From Paenibacillus etheri (lineage in GTDB: Bacteria; Bacillota; Bacilli; Paenibacillales; Paenibacillaceae): a stretch of DNA of 64,000 nt. The first letter of the stretch is position 1, and every line of letters begins with the position of its first letter. The DNA lies in assembly GCF_001012825.1 (NCBI RefSeq), contig NZ_LCZJ02000018.1, forward strand, positions 1 through 64,000, written 5' to 3'. Both the position numbers and the translations under genes were made by a program. Below are positions 34,103-42,735 of the stretch, piece after piece. The notes under the pieces are model-generated. The model was not told the origin of the DNA, did no database searches, and saw only the letters and a program-made list of their open reading frames with translations.

Positions 34103-34723
34103 CTATCGGCTATTCTTCGCTTCTTGAGAGCGAGGACGCAAGCTTAGTCCAGCAATAATTAGAACAGCGGCATAGACAATGATGGCTGTAATTGCACTTC
34201 CGGGATTCTTTAGCAGATGATCTCCGAGAAAGGCGTATAAGGCAATCCCCGGTATTTTTCCTATGCCGGAAGCTGTAATATAACTCCAAAAAGGCAGACC
34301 CGCGGCTCCGGCGTAGATGTTGACCGCTGTTTGGGGAATGATGGGCACGAGACGTGCTAGGACAATCGAAGCGAAAGGTCGCCGTTCTATGCCTTTTGTG
34401 AACTTTTCAAGCGCGGGAATGGAGGCTAAATAAGCTCTCGCTTGGCTTTGAAATAAGTATTTCACAACACCAAAAAGGATTGCCGCAGCAAGATTTGTAG
34501 CTAGCCAGCAGATCAAAGCACCCGCTAAACTTCCGTAAGCATAACCGAAGAAGCCGATAACCGCCTTATAAGGTACAACTGGAAAGAGAGCCAGTAAAGT
34601 TGCAATACCAATGGAACTGAAAAGATTATGATCCTCTTTCATCCAGCTTAGGATGTCATACCTGTAGATAAACGCAAGGATTGTGCCCGAAACATAAAGA
34701 ATAATCGAGAACCATTTCTTCAT
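34103..34723 (-). CDS. TVP38/TMEM64 family membrane protein
   Basis: The protein has 206 residues with about five membrane segments. The family core is visible as VVPYKAVIGFFGYAYGSLAG near residue 60 and ARLVPIIPQTAVNIYAGAAG near residue 140, distantly related to DedA. AAGGGGC lies before ATG 34723. Its function is unknown. It is divergent from the Gfo/Idh gene at 34890. Confidence 0.85.
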   Translation of the reverse strand: MKKWFSIILYVSGTILAFIYRYDILSWMKEDHNLFSSIGIATLLALFPVVPYKAVIGFFGYAYGSLAGALICWLATNLAAAILFGVVKYLFQSQARAYLASIPALEKFTKGIERRPFASIVLARLVPIIPQTAVNIYAGAAGLPFWSYITASGIGKIPGIALYAFLGDHLLKNPGSAITAIIVYAAVLIIAGLSLRPRSQEAKNSR

Positions 34724-34889
34724 AGATAATATGCCCCTTCTTCCACTCATTCATCTCATCATACGGGATAAGGTGTAAATATTGAAGTAAAGATCAATTG
34801 TCAGAGAATGAGAAGCAGGTATAATAGCATTTGTAGAGAACAAAGAGATAAAGAACGAGCTATTGAAGTGTTGAAAGGGGGAAAGATCA

Positions 34890-35825
34890 GTGATTGCACC
34901 TGAACGTAAAAGAGTCGCCATAGTAGGAATCGGCAATATCGCCCGCAAAGTATATTTGCCACTGCTCTCTCAGCATAATCAAGCGGAGGTAGTTGGTGTT
35001 CTCAGTCATTCGCCAACAACGGTGGAGCAGGCCGTAGATGCCTACCGTTTTCCTAAAGGTACGACGAATTTGGATGAGCTGTTATCTTGGGATTTGGATG
35101 CAGTATTTGTACATAGCCCGACGACTACACATTATGATATAGTAACAAAATGTCTCGAACGTGGGATTTCTGTATATGTAGATAAGCCTCTTTCCTATGA
35201 TCTTGAAGAGTCCAGAAGGATGGCGGAGTTAGCACAAGATAAAGGGCTTTTGCTAGGAGTGGGCTTTAATCGCCGTTTCGCCCCTATGTATGTTACTGCC
35301 AAGCAATGGCTTGAGGAAGTCGGTGGGCTTAGCCATTGTAGTGCGATCAAACATCGAACGAAGCTACAGACAGGTACCAGCCGCGAAACCGTGCATGATG
35401 ATCTGATTCATATGCTTGATTTGCTGTTGTGGTTGTGCGGAGATCATTATGAACTGCTTCGTGGTCATCTTCAATCTAATGGAGCAGGTCGTCTGCTACA
35501 GGCATCTGGAATGCTCGGCTGGAAGGATGGCGCTGTAGGGATGTACAGCATGGTTCGAGAAGCTGGTGTAGATTTGGAGAAGCTTGAGCTGCATGGAAAT
35601 GGCAGATCGGTGGAAGTAGTGGATCTGGACAAGGCCATTCTTTATGAAAAAGATACCTTGCCGCATATTCAAAGCTTTGGAAGCTGGGATACTGTGCTGG
35701 ATAGAAGAGGTTTTAGTGGAGTGGTGAACGATTTTCTTAGCAACATAAAAACACCGGAGCAATGCAGCATAGCTGCTTCAGCGGTACTGCCTAGTCATAT
35801 GCTGGCGGCACAGCTTGCTGAATGA
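34890..35825 (+). CDS. Gfo/Idh/MocA family oxidoreductase
   Basis: The protein has 311 residues. The Rossmann start reads VAIVGIGNIARKVYLPLL, and the conserved motif is VDKPLSYDLEE (Lys near 96), followed by VGFNRRFAP. A GTG start follows AAAGGGGGA. The C-terminal domain has HDDLIHMLDLLLW in place of the usual Asp-His pair. It is unlike the dehydrogenase at 2654. The substrate is unknown. Confidence 0.85.
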   Translation: MIAPERKRVAIVGIGNIARKVYLPLLSQHNQAEVVGVLSHSPTTVEQAVDAYRFPKGTTNLDELLSWDLDAVFVHSPTTTHYDIVTKCLERGISVYVDKPLSYDLEESRRMAELAQDKGLLLGVGFNRRFAPMYVTAKQWLEEVGGLSHCSAIKHRTKLQTGTSRETVHDDLIHMLDLLLWLCGDHYELLRGHLQSNGAGRLLQASGMLGWKDGAVGMYSMVREAGVDLEKLELHGNGRSVEVVDLDKAILYEKDTLPHIQSFGSWDTVLDRRGFSGVVNDFLSNIKTPEQCSIAASAVLPSHMLAAQLAE

Positions 35826-35850
35826 GGTCTCCGAGAAAGGAGAAGAATAG

Positions 35851-36174
35851 ATGGAGGATAATCGTAAATTAGTGGAGGAACAGATCATCGAAAGCTATAA
35901 GCGCGAAGAAGAGATGATGATTCTTGTTTTTGCTCAGTGGTGTGTCAATCATGGACTCGATCCACACATGCTGTATTTGCAGGCCTATCCGCAGCAAGAA
36001 GGGAATGAAGCCTTGCGTCATGCGCTTGCCCTCACGGTTTCCGCGGAGGAAGCGGGGGACATTTCTGATGATACCGTTCTGGGTGTGCTTTCGTTATTTG
36101 GAAATGACGACTTGGCACAAATCGTAACAGAAGCTATCGCCCAACGGGGATCTAAAGGACCTGTGGGGGATTGA
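35851..36174 (+). CDS. Hypothetical protein (107 aa)
   Basis: The protein is a soluble, acidic, mainly helical product (EEQIIESYKREEEMMILVFA). GAAAGGAGAAG precedes the ATG. It begins 25 bp after the Gfo/Idh gene and is likely co-transcribed. No family is recognised. Confidence 0.7.
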   Translation: MEDNRKLVEEQIIESYKREEEMMILVFAQWCVNHGLDPHMLYLQAYPQQEGNEALRHALALTVSAEEAGDISDDTVLGVLSLFGNDDLAQIVTEAIAQRGSKGPVGD

Positions 36175-36257
36175 CATTGGGGATATAATAATAGAGTCAG
36201 ATGAACTTTTTTTGGTAAACGATGTTCATCATGGTTAAAATGTGTTAATATTATATA

Positions 36258-36272
36258 TACTAACTAATAGTA
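36258..36272 (+). promoter_or_regulatory. TACT-N7-AGTA operator-like palindrome before the HxlR gene
   Basis: TACTAACTAATAGTA resembles the TACT...AGTA half-site pattern bound by HxlR/DUF24 regulators such as YodB and lies 26 bp before the start codon, so autoregulation is plausible. Confidence 0.4.
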
Positions 36273-36298
36273 AGTTTCGCTAGTGAGAGGTGAGAACA

Positions 36299-36616
36299 AT
36301 GGAAGAACATCAATTTGCGATGTGTCCCAGATTTGAAACAGCCTTCTCTTTCTTAGGCAAACGTTGGAATGGACTTATTATTCAGACATTGATGAGTGGA
36401 CCGAAGCGTTTTAAAGATATCTCCGGTCTCATTCCTTCAATGAGCGATAAGATGCTGTCCGAGCGGATGAAGGATTTGGAAGGTGAGGGTATTCTGGTTA
36501 GGCATGTATACCCAGAAACACCCGTACGTATTGAGTACGAATTAACAGACAAAGGCCGTGCATTGCAGCCTGTTATGCAGCAGATTCAGTCTTGGGCTGA
36601 GAGCTGGGTAGACTAA
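36299..36616 (+). CDS. HxlR/DUF24 family transcriptional regulator
   Basis: The protein has 105 residues with a winged helix: FSFLGKRWNGLIIQTLMSGP, then RFKDISGLIPSMSDKMLSER. A cysteine near the N-terminus (FAMCPRFE) is at the position used for redox or electrophile sensing in YodB/CatR-type proteins. GAGGTGAG supports ATG 36299. The adjacent 36867 gene may or may not be its target. Confidence 0.85.
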   Translation: MEEHQFAMCPRFETAFSFLGKRWNGLIIQTLMSGPKRFKDISGLIPSMSDKMLSERMKDLEGEGILVRHVYPETPVRIEYELTDKGRALQPVMQQIQSWAESWVD

Positions 36617-36636
36617 AATTCACAGTAATGTTGTGG

Positions 36637-36669
36637 CCCTTTTTCCGAATTGGTGGAGAAAGGGTTTTT
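36637..36669 (+). terminator. Terminator after the HxlR gene
   Basis: CCCTTTTTCC and GGAGAAAGGG pair, then T5. Confidence 0.75.
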
Positions 36670-36866
36670 CAATTTCTAAATATTAGACAGTGACAGTTTT
36701 GTTCCAATCCTTTATGCTTGAAAAAAACTTGCACAGTTTAAAAATAATTGTAATATAATAGAAAAACATTGTATGGTCCTTGAATGGAAGCGCTCGCGTA
36801 TTGGTTTTTGCTCAAATCTGCTCAGCTGGAGTACAGGCATAGCAAAACTATTAGGAGGCGAGGGAG

Positions 36867-37598
36867 ATGAAGACGAAGACGACCCTGTTTTCCCGGGAAA
36901 TAACGTATGGAAAAAAGGATGTTGCTGAGCTAGAGAACGCTTCTATTAAAGTTCAGCTCATCTATGACAAGACGTTGTTCATGCTGCATAGCCATCTTCC
37001 TGATTCCTTATGGGATGCGTGGATTGGCGTGCCTTACAGCATTATCTCTTCACTCTACAAAGGAAACAATGATAGCGGAACTATTTTTCAAAAATGGATT
37101 CAAAGTCCGACCGGCTGGAAATGTATTGGCTGTGAACGGCACTGTCTGGAGTCCACGGAATCTCCACAAAATGTAAATGCGGCAAATCATGGGCGACAAT
37201 ATAAGTTTCATAACGGCATTCGCCAGAGTATGGTGCTTCAAGCCTTAATTTGGTCCATGTACGAGAATATCGTATTATTCAAACCCTTTTTAGGCGAGGA
37301 GCCTTTTTTTGACGATGATGATTTGCATACGATATCCTCTTATTTCGTTCCAACTTATCTTAATGATTTTCATCTTATTGAGCGGTCTAAGCCATGTAAA
37401 GAATACAAAGATCAGAATATACATGTCTTTCAGGAATGGATTTCAGCACCCGATCTTGTCCTCAAATGGAATGGCGGCCTGACGGAAGGCAGATGGATGA
37501 CCGGTGTTTATATGGATCACTCGCGTTTTGCCGGTTTGGGACCTTATTTGAAGGATTCGAAGGGACAGCGGACGTATATGCAGGCTTGTGTGCAATAA
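36867..37598 (+). CDS. Hypothetical protein (243 aa) with CIGCERHC motif
   Basis: I do not recognise this protein. It lacks a signal peptide. A compact Cys/His motif (WKCIGCERHCLES, near 90) could bind a metal, and an acidic DDDDLH lies near 150. AGGAGGCGAGG precedes the ATG. It is followed by a strong terminator and is probably a single-gene unit. Confidence 0.65.
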   Translation: MKTKTTLFSREITYGKKDVAELENASIKVQLIYDKTLFMLHSHLPDSLWDAWIGVPYSIISSLYKGNNDSGTIFQKWIQSPTGWKCIGCERHCLESTESPQNVNAANHGRQYKFHNGIRQSMVLQALIWSMYENIVLFKPFLGEEPFFDDDDLHTISSYFVPTYLNDFHLIERSKPCKEYKDQNIHVFQEWISAPDLVLKWNGGLTEGRWMTGVYMDHSRFAGLGPYLKDSKGQRTYMQACVQ

Positions 37599-37606
37599 AG
37601 TGAGTT

Positions 37607-37640
37607 TAAAAAGCACCTTTGTTGGTAAAGGTGCTTTTTT
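37607..37640 (+). terminator. Terminator
   Basis: AAAAAGCACCTTT and AAAGGTGCTTTTTT form a 13-bp stem with T6. Confidence 0.85.
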
Positions 37641-37798
37641 ACGTTTGTTTTTCACGTACATCAAGCCTCAATTTCGTTCAAAAATAAGATACATTTTCCG
37701 TGCGTACAATCACAAGTCAAAGTTCCTTTCAGGGTTAAGGTGAACAGGTGGATAAAATTTATTCAAAACCTGATCCCATAACCCAAGGAGGAGCTATA

Positions 37799-38548
37799 AT
37801 GGAAACTAAACAACTTAATGATAGTATTTCGGATTCGAAGCAAGCACAATCGGTACAGGCTGGGTTTACCCCAGATGCACTGGTGAGGGATATTGTATTG
37901 CAGTTCCCTAAAGCGGCAGATTATTTCAAAGCAAAACGGATTGATTTCTGTTGCGGTGGAGCTAAACCTCTTGCTGAAGCAGCTGCTGAGCGTGGTCTGG
38001 ATCAAGAGATAATCATCAGTGATCTTAACAAGCTGTTCGAAGAGTATCCAGTACCCGAAGAGGAGATCGCTTGGAATACCGCACCTTCAGATGAGTTAAT
38101 TGACCATATCATAAACAAACATCACCGCTATCTTCGTGAAGAGCTACCCCTCATTAGCCAAAATGTAACTAAGGTGTATCGAGTGCATGGTGGGGATTCT
38201 CCCCATTTGGTGGAGTTACATTCCTTGTTCAATACACTTAAGGAAGAATTGCTTACGCATACGGCTAAAGAAGAAGAAGATGAGTTTCCTAAGCTGTTGA
38301 CATATGATGCTAATCCTAGTGAAGAAGGCTTGTCATCGCTCCGCGAGTCATTATCTGAGCTGGAGAGTGAGCATGATGGTGCGGGCGACATTTTGAGAAA
38401 AATGCGTAGTATTACAGATGACTTCACTCCACCAGCGCATGCTTGCACAACCTATCGATTGACATATGCCCGGTTGGAAGAGCTGGAGAGTATGACTTTT
38501 GAACATGTACATCTGGAGAATAATATATTGTTCCCTAGGTATCAGTGA
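37799..38548 (+). CDS. scdA: RIC family di-iron Fe-S cluster repair protein
   Basis: The protein has 249 residues. AAGGAGGAG supports ATG 37799. The N-terminal ScdA domain has VRDIVLQFPKAADYFKAKRI followed by DFCCGG. The hemerythrin-like part carries the His/Glu ligands (IINKHHRYLREELPLI, HTAKEEEDEFPKL, FEHVHLENNILFPR). It repairs iron-sulfur clusters damaged by nitric oxide or oxidants. It lies close to nirBD and fnr, which suits a role during nitrite use. Confidence 0.92.
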   Translation: METKQLNDSISDSKQAQSVQAGFTPDALVRDIVLQFPKAADYFKAKRIDFCCGGAKPLAEAAAERGLDQEIIISDLNKLFEEYPVPEEEIAWNTAPSDELIDHIINKHHRYLREELPLISQNVTKVYRVHGGDSPHLVELHSLFNTLKEELLTHTAKEEEDEFPKLLTYDANPSEEGLSSLRESLSELESEHDGAGDILRKMRSITDDFTPPAHACTTYRLTYARLEELESMTFEHVHLENNILFPRYQ

Positions 38549-38565
38549 AGACGAATAGAGTTCTA

Positions 38566-38591
38566 AAGAGTCCCTTAGGGGGCTTTTTTTT
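38566..38591 (+). terminator. Terminator after scdA
   Basis: AGTCCC-TTA-GGGGGCT then T7. Confidence 0.7.
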
Positions 38592-38685
38592 ATAGGAAAT
38601 TATAGAATGTAAAGAAATGTGGATAACTCCATCGGAAAAGGTAGAAGAAATGAGCGTGAAAAACTTGGGGTAGATCGATTGATGG

Positions 38686-38829
38686 ATGGCAGGCAGGCAG
38701 GCAGGCAGGTTGGGGGAAGGATGCTTAAACGCGGTCTACGAGATGACGCCGAATGAGCAGAAAGAGGGGGATAAAGGTCAGCTTTCAAAGTTTCTTGCCA
38801 ATATTCAATATCATTGGGGAGATAATTAA
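38686..38829 (+). pseudogene. Possible gene remnant starting at a GGCA tetranucleotide repeat
   Basis: GGCA is repeated 5.5 times (38688-38709). The plus-strand frame through the repeat runs MAGRQAGRLGEGCLNAVYEM then TPNEQKEGDKGQLSKFLANI and ends QYHWGDN-stop. The second half reads like a real protein C-terminus, but there is no ribosome site and stops occur just upstream (38671, 38680). It may be the 3' remnant of a lost gene. Confidence 0.25.
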
Positions 38830-38965
38830 AGATACTGAGAAGTAAGCTTGTTATTATTTATTTGAGAACAAGGCTTGTTTAAGTTATTCTTAAAAAAGAT
38901 AGTATACATAACTTTACAAGCCTGAGATGCTATATGATCATTAGGCGGGACAAGGCGGTGCCAGG

Positions 38966-39676
38966 ATGCCCATACGATATTTGTGGAAGTTGATGCTAGG
39001 ATTAGTCGTCGTATTCATAATAGGTGGATGCTCTACTAACGCTGACGGTAATAGTAATGCTAATAATGGTGCGGCAGGATCAGAGGGACCGACGATCTCG
39101 ATAAGGGTTGGTGATAATGAGCTGCTTGTCAAACCATCGGACAGGTCACTTAGTGGGAGCTATAGAAATGGAATAACGATTATGGAGCTACTGAAAGGTA
39201 GTAATATTGCCACATTTGCTGAGGATAACTCAAGCATCCTTTCGGTAAAGGATTTTTCACTAGAGTCGGGGATGATTTGGGAACTTCAGATGGACGGACT
39301 GATTATGGGAAATGCAGATTGGAATAATACTGTAGGATATGATTCACAGTTAGTTTTCACCGCGAAGCCGAAGGACCATCAAGAACCACTTCAAACTGTA
39401 ATGATGACTTTGAACGGCGGAAGTGTAGAAGTGGATTTGCATCATTCATATATTATGTTATTTAAAGAGGATTTAACTGTAAGAGATTTGCTAAAGAGCT
39501 GCGGTATGGTGCAGTTGGATGATGGTAGTAGAAACGTGCTTTCAGTCAATGATTATACTCCGCTTAGTAATGAAGTATGGAAGCTGAAGGTGAACGGAAA
39601 GCAACTGCTCGATAATGGTATGGATATGAAGCTTATGCCTCATGATGTCTTAGAAATTGTATTAACTTTACGTTAA
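38966..39676 (+). CDS. Lipoprotein with two DUF4430-like domains
   Basis: The protein has 236 residues. The signal peptide ends in a lipobox (VVFIIGGCST, Cys near 22). Two similar halves follow: about 65-125 (TIMELLKGSNIATFAEDNSS ... WELQMDGLIMGNADWN) and about 165-230 (TVRDLLKSCGMVQLDDGSRN ... WKLKVNGKQLLDNGMDM). Both match the small DUF4430/transcobalamin-C-like fold. The role is unknown; it is surface-anchored. The ribosome site is weak. Single-gene unit. Confidence 0.7.
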   Translation: MPIRYLWKLMLGLVVVFIIGGCSTNADGNSNANNGAAGSEGPTISIRVGDNELLVKPSDRSLSGSYRNGITIMELLKGSNIATFAEDNSSILSVKDFSLESGMIWELQMDGLIMGNADWNNTVGYDSQLVFTAKPKDHQEPLQTVMMTLNGGSVEVDLHHSYIMLFKEDLTVRDLLKSCGMVQLDDGSRNVLSVNDYTPLSNEVWKLKVNGKQLLDNGMDMKLMPHDVLEIVLTLR

Positions 39677-39685
39677 CAATCCTAC

Positions 39686-39735
39686 AATAAGCCCGATCAA
39701 CGGTTGTTCAGAATCGTTGATCGGGCTTATTTTAT
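39686..39735 (+). terminator. Strong terminator
   Basis: AATAAGCCCGATCAACG and its perfect complement form a 17-bp stem followed by TTTTA. Confidence 0.85.
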
Positions 39736-39772
39736 ATGCAATATATATCTAAAAATTCTCAGTGTAGTAAAC

Positions 39773-39788
39773 TGTGAAAATATTCACA
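39773..39788 (+). promoter_or_regulatory. Fnr box 1 of the nir promoter
   Basis: TGTGA-AAATAT-TCACA is a perfect match to TGTGA-N6-TCACA. The flanks (CTGTGAA-AATA-TTCACAA) also match a Rex operator at 17 of 18 positions, so either regulator could bind. Confidence 0.7.
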
Positions 39789-39793
39789 ATTAA

Positions 39794-39809
39794 TGTGACT
39801 GCAATCACA
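39794..39809 (+). promoter_or_regulatory. Fnr box 2 of the nir promoter
   Basis: TGTGA-CTGCAA-TCACA is a second perfect box, centred 21 bp after box 1. It is a poor Rex match. The TATAAT at 39832-39837 puts this box near -41.5, the class II activator position. Confidence 0.75.
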
Positions 39810-39831
39810 ATGTCTACTTGAATTCGAACCG

Positions 39832-39837
39832 TATAAT
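39832..39837 (+). promoter_or_regulatory. -10 element of the nir operon
   Basis: TATAAT with no good -35, consistent with Fnr-dependent activation from the box at 39794-39809. Confidence 0.6.
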
Positions 39838-39906
39838 TTCAATATGAAGAAGAGTAATTGACGCGAAATTAATCCAGAACCCTTAAGCTTGAGGAGGCAC
39901 CTAACC

Positions 39907-42330
39907 ATGGCAGAGAAGAGAGAAAAATTAGTATTAGTCGGCAACGGTATGGCAGGCATAGGTACGATAGAGCAGATTTTGAAGCTGGGTGGAGCTTATG
40001 ACATCACAGTCTTCGGAAGCGAACCTCATCCCAATTACAATCGGATCATGTTGTCCTATGTTCTTGAAGGTAGCAAGACCCTTAATGATATTATTCTAAA
40101 TGACTGGAATTGGTATGAAGACAATAATATAACTTTACACACAGGAACAACCGTGACACGAATTGATGAAGGCTCGAAGCAGGTTGTTACGGATAACGGG
40201 ATGATAGCGCCCTATGACAAAGTGATTATTGCGACAGGCTCGAATTCGTTCATTTTACCTGTGCCTGGCAGTGATAAAGAGGGCGTGGTTGGGTTCCGAG
40301 ATATTGCAGATTGTGATGCAATGCTGGCTGCGGCTAAACAATACAACAAAGCGGCAGTAATTGGCGGGGGCTTACTTGGATTGGAAGCGGCAAAAGGTCT
40401 GGTGAACCTAGGCATGGACGTTACCGTAGTTCATTTGATGGAAGACCTGATGGAGCGTCAGCTTGATCGGAATGCCTCCTCGATGCTGCAAGCTGAGCTT
40501 GAGCGTCAAGGTGTGAAATTTGCTATGGGTAAACAAACGGTAGAATTGACCGGGGAACAGAGAGTTAGTGGATTGCGTTTTAGTGATGACAGTACGCTTG
40601 AGGCAGATTTTGTGGTAATGGCTGTTGGAATCAAACCGAACGTGACGTTGGCAAAAGAAAGCGGGATCACCGTAAATCGTGGGATCGTGGTGGATGATTA
40701 TTTGCAAACCTCGATGCAGAATATATATTCCATCGGCGAATGTGCCGAGCATCGCGGTGTGTGTTACGGACTGGTGGCTCCACTATTTGAACAAGGGATG
40801 GTTCTAGCTAAACATTTATGTGGGAGTGAGACCAAGCCTTATGAAGGTTCGATTGTTTCCACGAAGCTTAAAATTTCTGGTGTGGATGTATTTTCTGCAG
40901 GTGAGTTTTTGGATTCTCCTGAACACACTGTGATCTCAAGCAAAGATGAATGGAAGAGAACTTATAAGAAAATTCTGCTCAAAAATAATGTGGTTGTCGG
41001 CGCGGTTCTGTTTGGTGATGTGACCGAATCCGCAAATCTTCAAAAGTTAGTTAAACAAGGATCGGTAATGACCGATGAGATTTATACGGAGGTTATGGGT
41101 ACGGGCTGCTGCGGAAGCGGAGCTAAGAAGGGCACATCCGTAGAAGCAATGGCGGACGAAGAAATTGTCTGCGGTTGTAATGGTGTAACTAAAAAAGCGA
41201 TCGTAGATGCTGTTACTGAAAATGGTTTTACTACTGTGGATGAGATCAAAGCATGCACTGGCGCTACTCGCTCTTGCGGTGGTTGTAAACCCGTAGTAGA
41301 ACAAATCCTGCAATTTGTCTTAGGTGACAGTTTCCAGCAAGCTGCCAAGCAAGGTATTTGTGGCTGTACAACGCTTAGCCGTGATGAAATTGTGGCTGAA
41401 ATCACAGCTAAAGGTCTTAAAACTACAAAAGAAGTTATGAATGTACTCGAATGGAAACAAGAGGAAGGCTGCTCCAAGTGTCGTCCGGCAATTAACTATT
41501 ATCTAGGGATGATGAACCCTGATACCCATCAAGATGAGAAAGAATCCCGATTTGTAAATGAAAGAATGGGTGCCAATATTCAAAAAGATGGAACCTATAC
41601 CGTTATTCCACGCATGTACGGCGGGGTAACAACGCCGGAGGATTTGAAGAAAATCGCTGATGTCTCCCTTAAATATGATGTAAAAGTTGTGAAGGTGACT
41701 GGTGGGCAACGCCTGGATCTGATTGGTGTGAAAAAAGAGGATCTGCCGAAAGTATGGGAAGAGCTCGATATGCCATCAGGTTATGGTTATGCCAAATCCC
41801 TGCGTACGGTTAAGACTTGTGTGGGCTCCCAATTCTGCCGTTTCGGTACACAGGATTCGCTGGGAATGGGCGCGCTCATAGAACGTAAGTATGAACGTCT
41901 TGATTTTCCTGCCAAGTTTAAAATAGCTGTCAACGGCTGCCCACGTAACTGTGCGGAGTCCTGCACGAAGGATATTGGCATCGTCGGTAATGATGGTGGT
42001 TGGGAAGTGTTTATTGGTGGTAACGGTGGTATCAAGCCACGGATCGCGGACTCTTTCTGCAAAATTAAGACCGATGAAGAGTTGATCGAAGTGTGCTCTG
42101 CTGTGATGCAATATTATCGTGAGACCGGCAATTATTTGGAGAGAACCTCCGAGTGGGTTGAACGTATGGGACTTGAGCAGATTCAAATGGTCATTTTGAA
42201 TAATGAAGATAACCGCAAAGAGCTGGCAGCACGGATTGACTTTGCTCTAACTCAGGTTACGGATCCTTGGAAAAAAATGCTCAATGACAGCAGCACTCGT
42301 ACTGCACTATTTGAAGAAACAAGAGTCTAG
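39907..42330 (+). CDS. nirB: NADH-dependent assimilatory-type nitrite reductase, large subunit
   Basis: The protein has 807 residues. GAGGAGG supports ATG 39907. Domains in order are FAD/NAD oxidoreductase (about 1-400: LVLVGNGMAGIGTIEQIL, AAVIGGGLLGLEAAKGL), two BFD-like [2Fe-2S] segments (VCGCNGVTKKA ... SCGGCKP near 421-465, then CGCTTLSRDE ... CSKCRP), and the siroheme/4Fe-4S reductase (TCVGSQFCRFGTQDS near 637, NGCPRNCAESC near 677). It reduces nitrite to ammonium in the cytoplasm. Tandem Fnr boxes precede it. Confidence 0.95.
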   Translation: MAEKREKLVLVGNGMAGIGTIEQILKLGGAYDITVFGSEPHPNYNRIMLSYVLEGSKTLNDIILNDWNWYEDNNITLHTGTTVTRIDEGSKQVVTDNGMIAPYDKVIIATGSNSFILPVPGSDKEGVVGFRDIADCDAMLAAAKQYNKAAVIGGGLLGLEAAKGLVNLGMDVTVVHLMEDLMERQLDRNASSMLQAELERQGVKFAMGKQTVELTGEQRVSGLRFSDDSTLEADFVVMAVGIKPNVTLAKESGITVNRGIVVDDYLQTSMQNIYSIGECAEHRGVCYGLVAPLFEQGMVLAKHLCGSETKPYEGSIVSTKLKISGVDVFSAGEFLDSPEHTVISSKDEWKRTYKKILLKNNVVVGAVLFGDVTESANLQKLVKQGSVMTDEIYTEVMGTGCCGSGAKKGTSVEAMADEEIVCGCNGVTKKAIVDAVTENGFTTVDEIKACTGATRSCGGCKPVVEQILQFVLGDSFQQAAKQGICGCTTLSRDEIVAEITAKGLKTTKEVMNVLEWKQEEGCSKCRPAINYYLGMMNPDTHQDEKESRFVNERMGANIQKDGTYTVIPRMYGGVTTPEDLKKIADVSLKYDVKVVKVTGGQRLDLIGVKKEDLPKVWEELDMPSGYGYAKSLRTVKTCVGSQFCRFGTQDSLGMGALIERKYERLDFPAKFKIAVNGCPRNCAESCTKDIGIVGNDGGWEVFIGGNGGIKPRIADSFCKIKTDEELIEVCSAVMQYYRETGNYLERTSEWVERMGLEQIQMVILNNEDNRKELAARIDFALTQVTDPWKKMLNDSSTRTALFEETRV

Positions 42331-42362
42331 AGGATATAACGCACACAGAAGGGGAGAGACCA

Positions 42363-42683
42363 ATGAATAAGACAACACAAACGTATGCGATAGGATCAGT
42401 ACAGGATTTCCTGCTGCAGATTGGCCGTGTAGTTGTGGCTGGGAATGTGGAGCTGGCTGTATTTCGTACCTCTGACGGAGCGATCTATGCGCTGGAGAAT
42501 CGGAGTCCTCATCCAAAAGGGGGTCCGCTTGCTGAAGGGATCGTTTCGGGTCACTATCTTTATGATCCACTGTATGATTGGAAAATAGATCTTCGTACGG
42601 GTGAAGTACAGGCACCGGATCAAGGTAATGTTGTGACTTATCCAGTCACTCTGGACGGAGAGAAAGTTACAGTGAGCGTGTAG
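42363..42683 (+). CDS. nirD: Nitrite reductase small subunit
   Basis: The protein has 106 residues with a Rieske-like fold. The usual CxH and CPxH iron-sulfur ligands are replaced (NRSPHPKGGPL, LYDPLYDWKIDL), as is normal for NirD. It starts 32 bp after nirB with GGGGAGAG before the ATG and acts with NirB. Confidence 0.92.
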   Translation: MNKTTQTYAIGSVQDFLLQIGRVVVAGNVELAVFRTSDGAIYALENRSPHPKGGPLAEGIVSGHYLYDPLYDWKIDLRTGEVQAPDQGNVVTYPVTLDGEKVTVSV

Positions 42684-42735
42684 ACACCGAAGCTTGTAGG
42701 TATAGATTTAATAGAAAACGGTGGGGTGGAGTGTT

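Noticed and set aside
37660-37798. Possible Fnr box before scdA
   Set aside because: Only a single TCACA half-site (TACAATCACAAG) is present; the partner half-site at N6 spacing is missing.
38600-38788. 62-codon minus-strand frame across the GGCA tract
   Set aside because: Low-complexity product caused by the repeat, no ribosome site.
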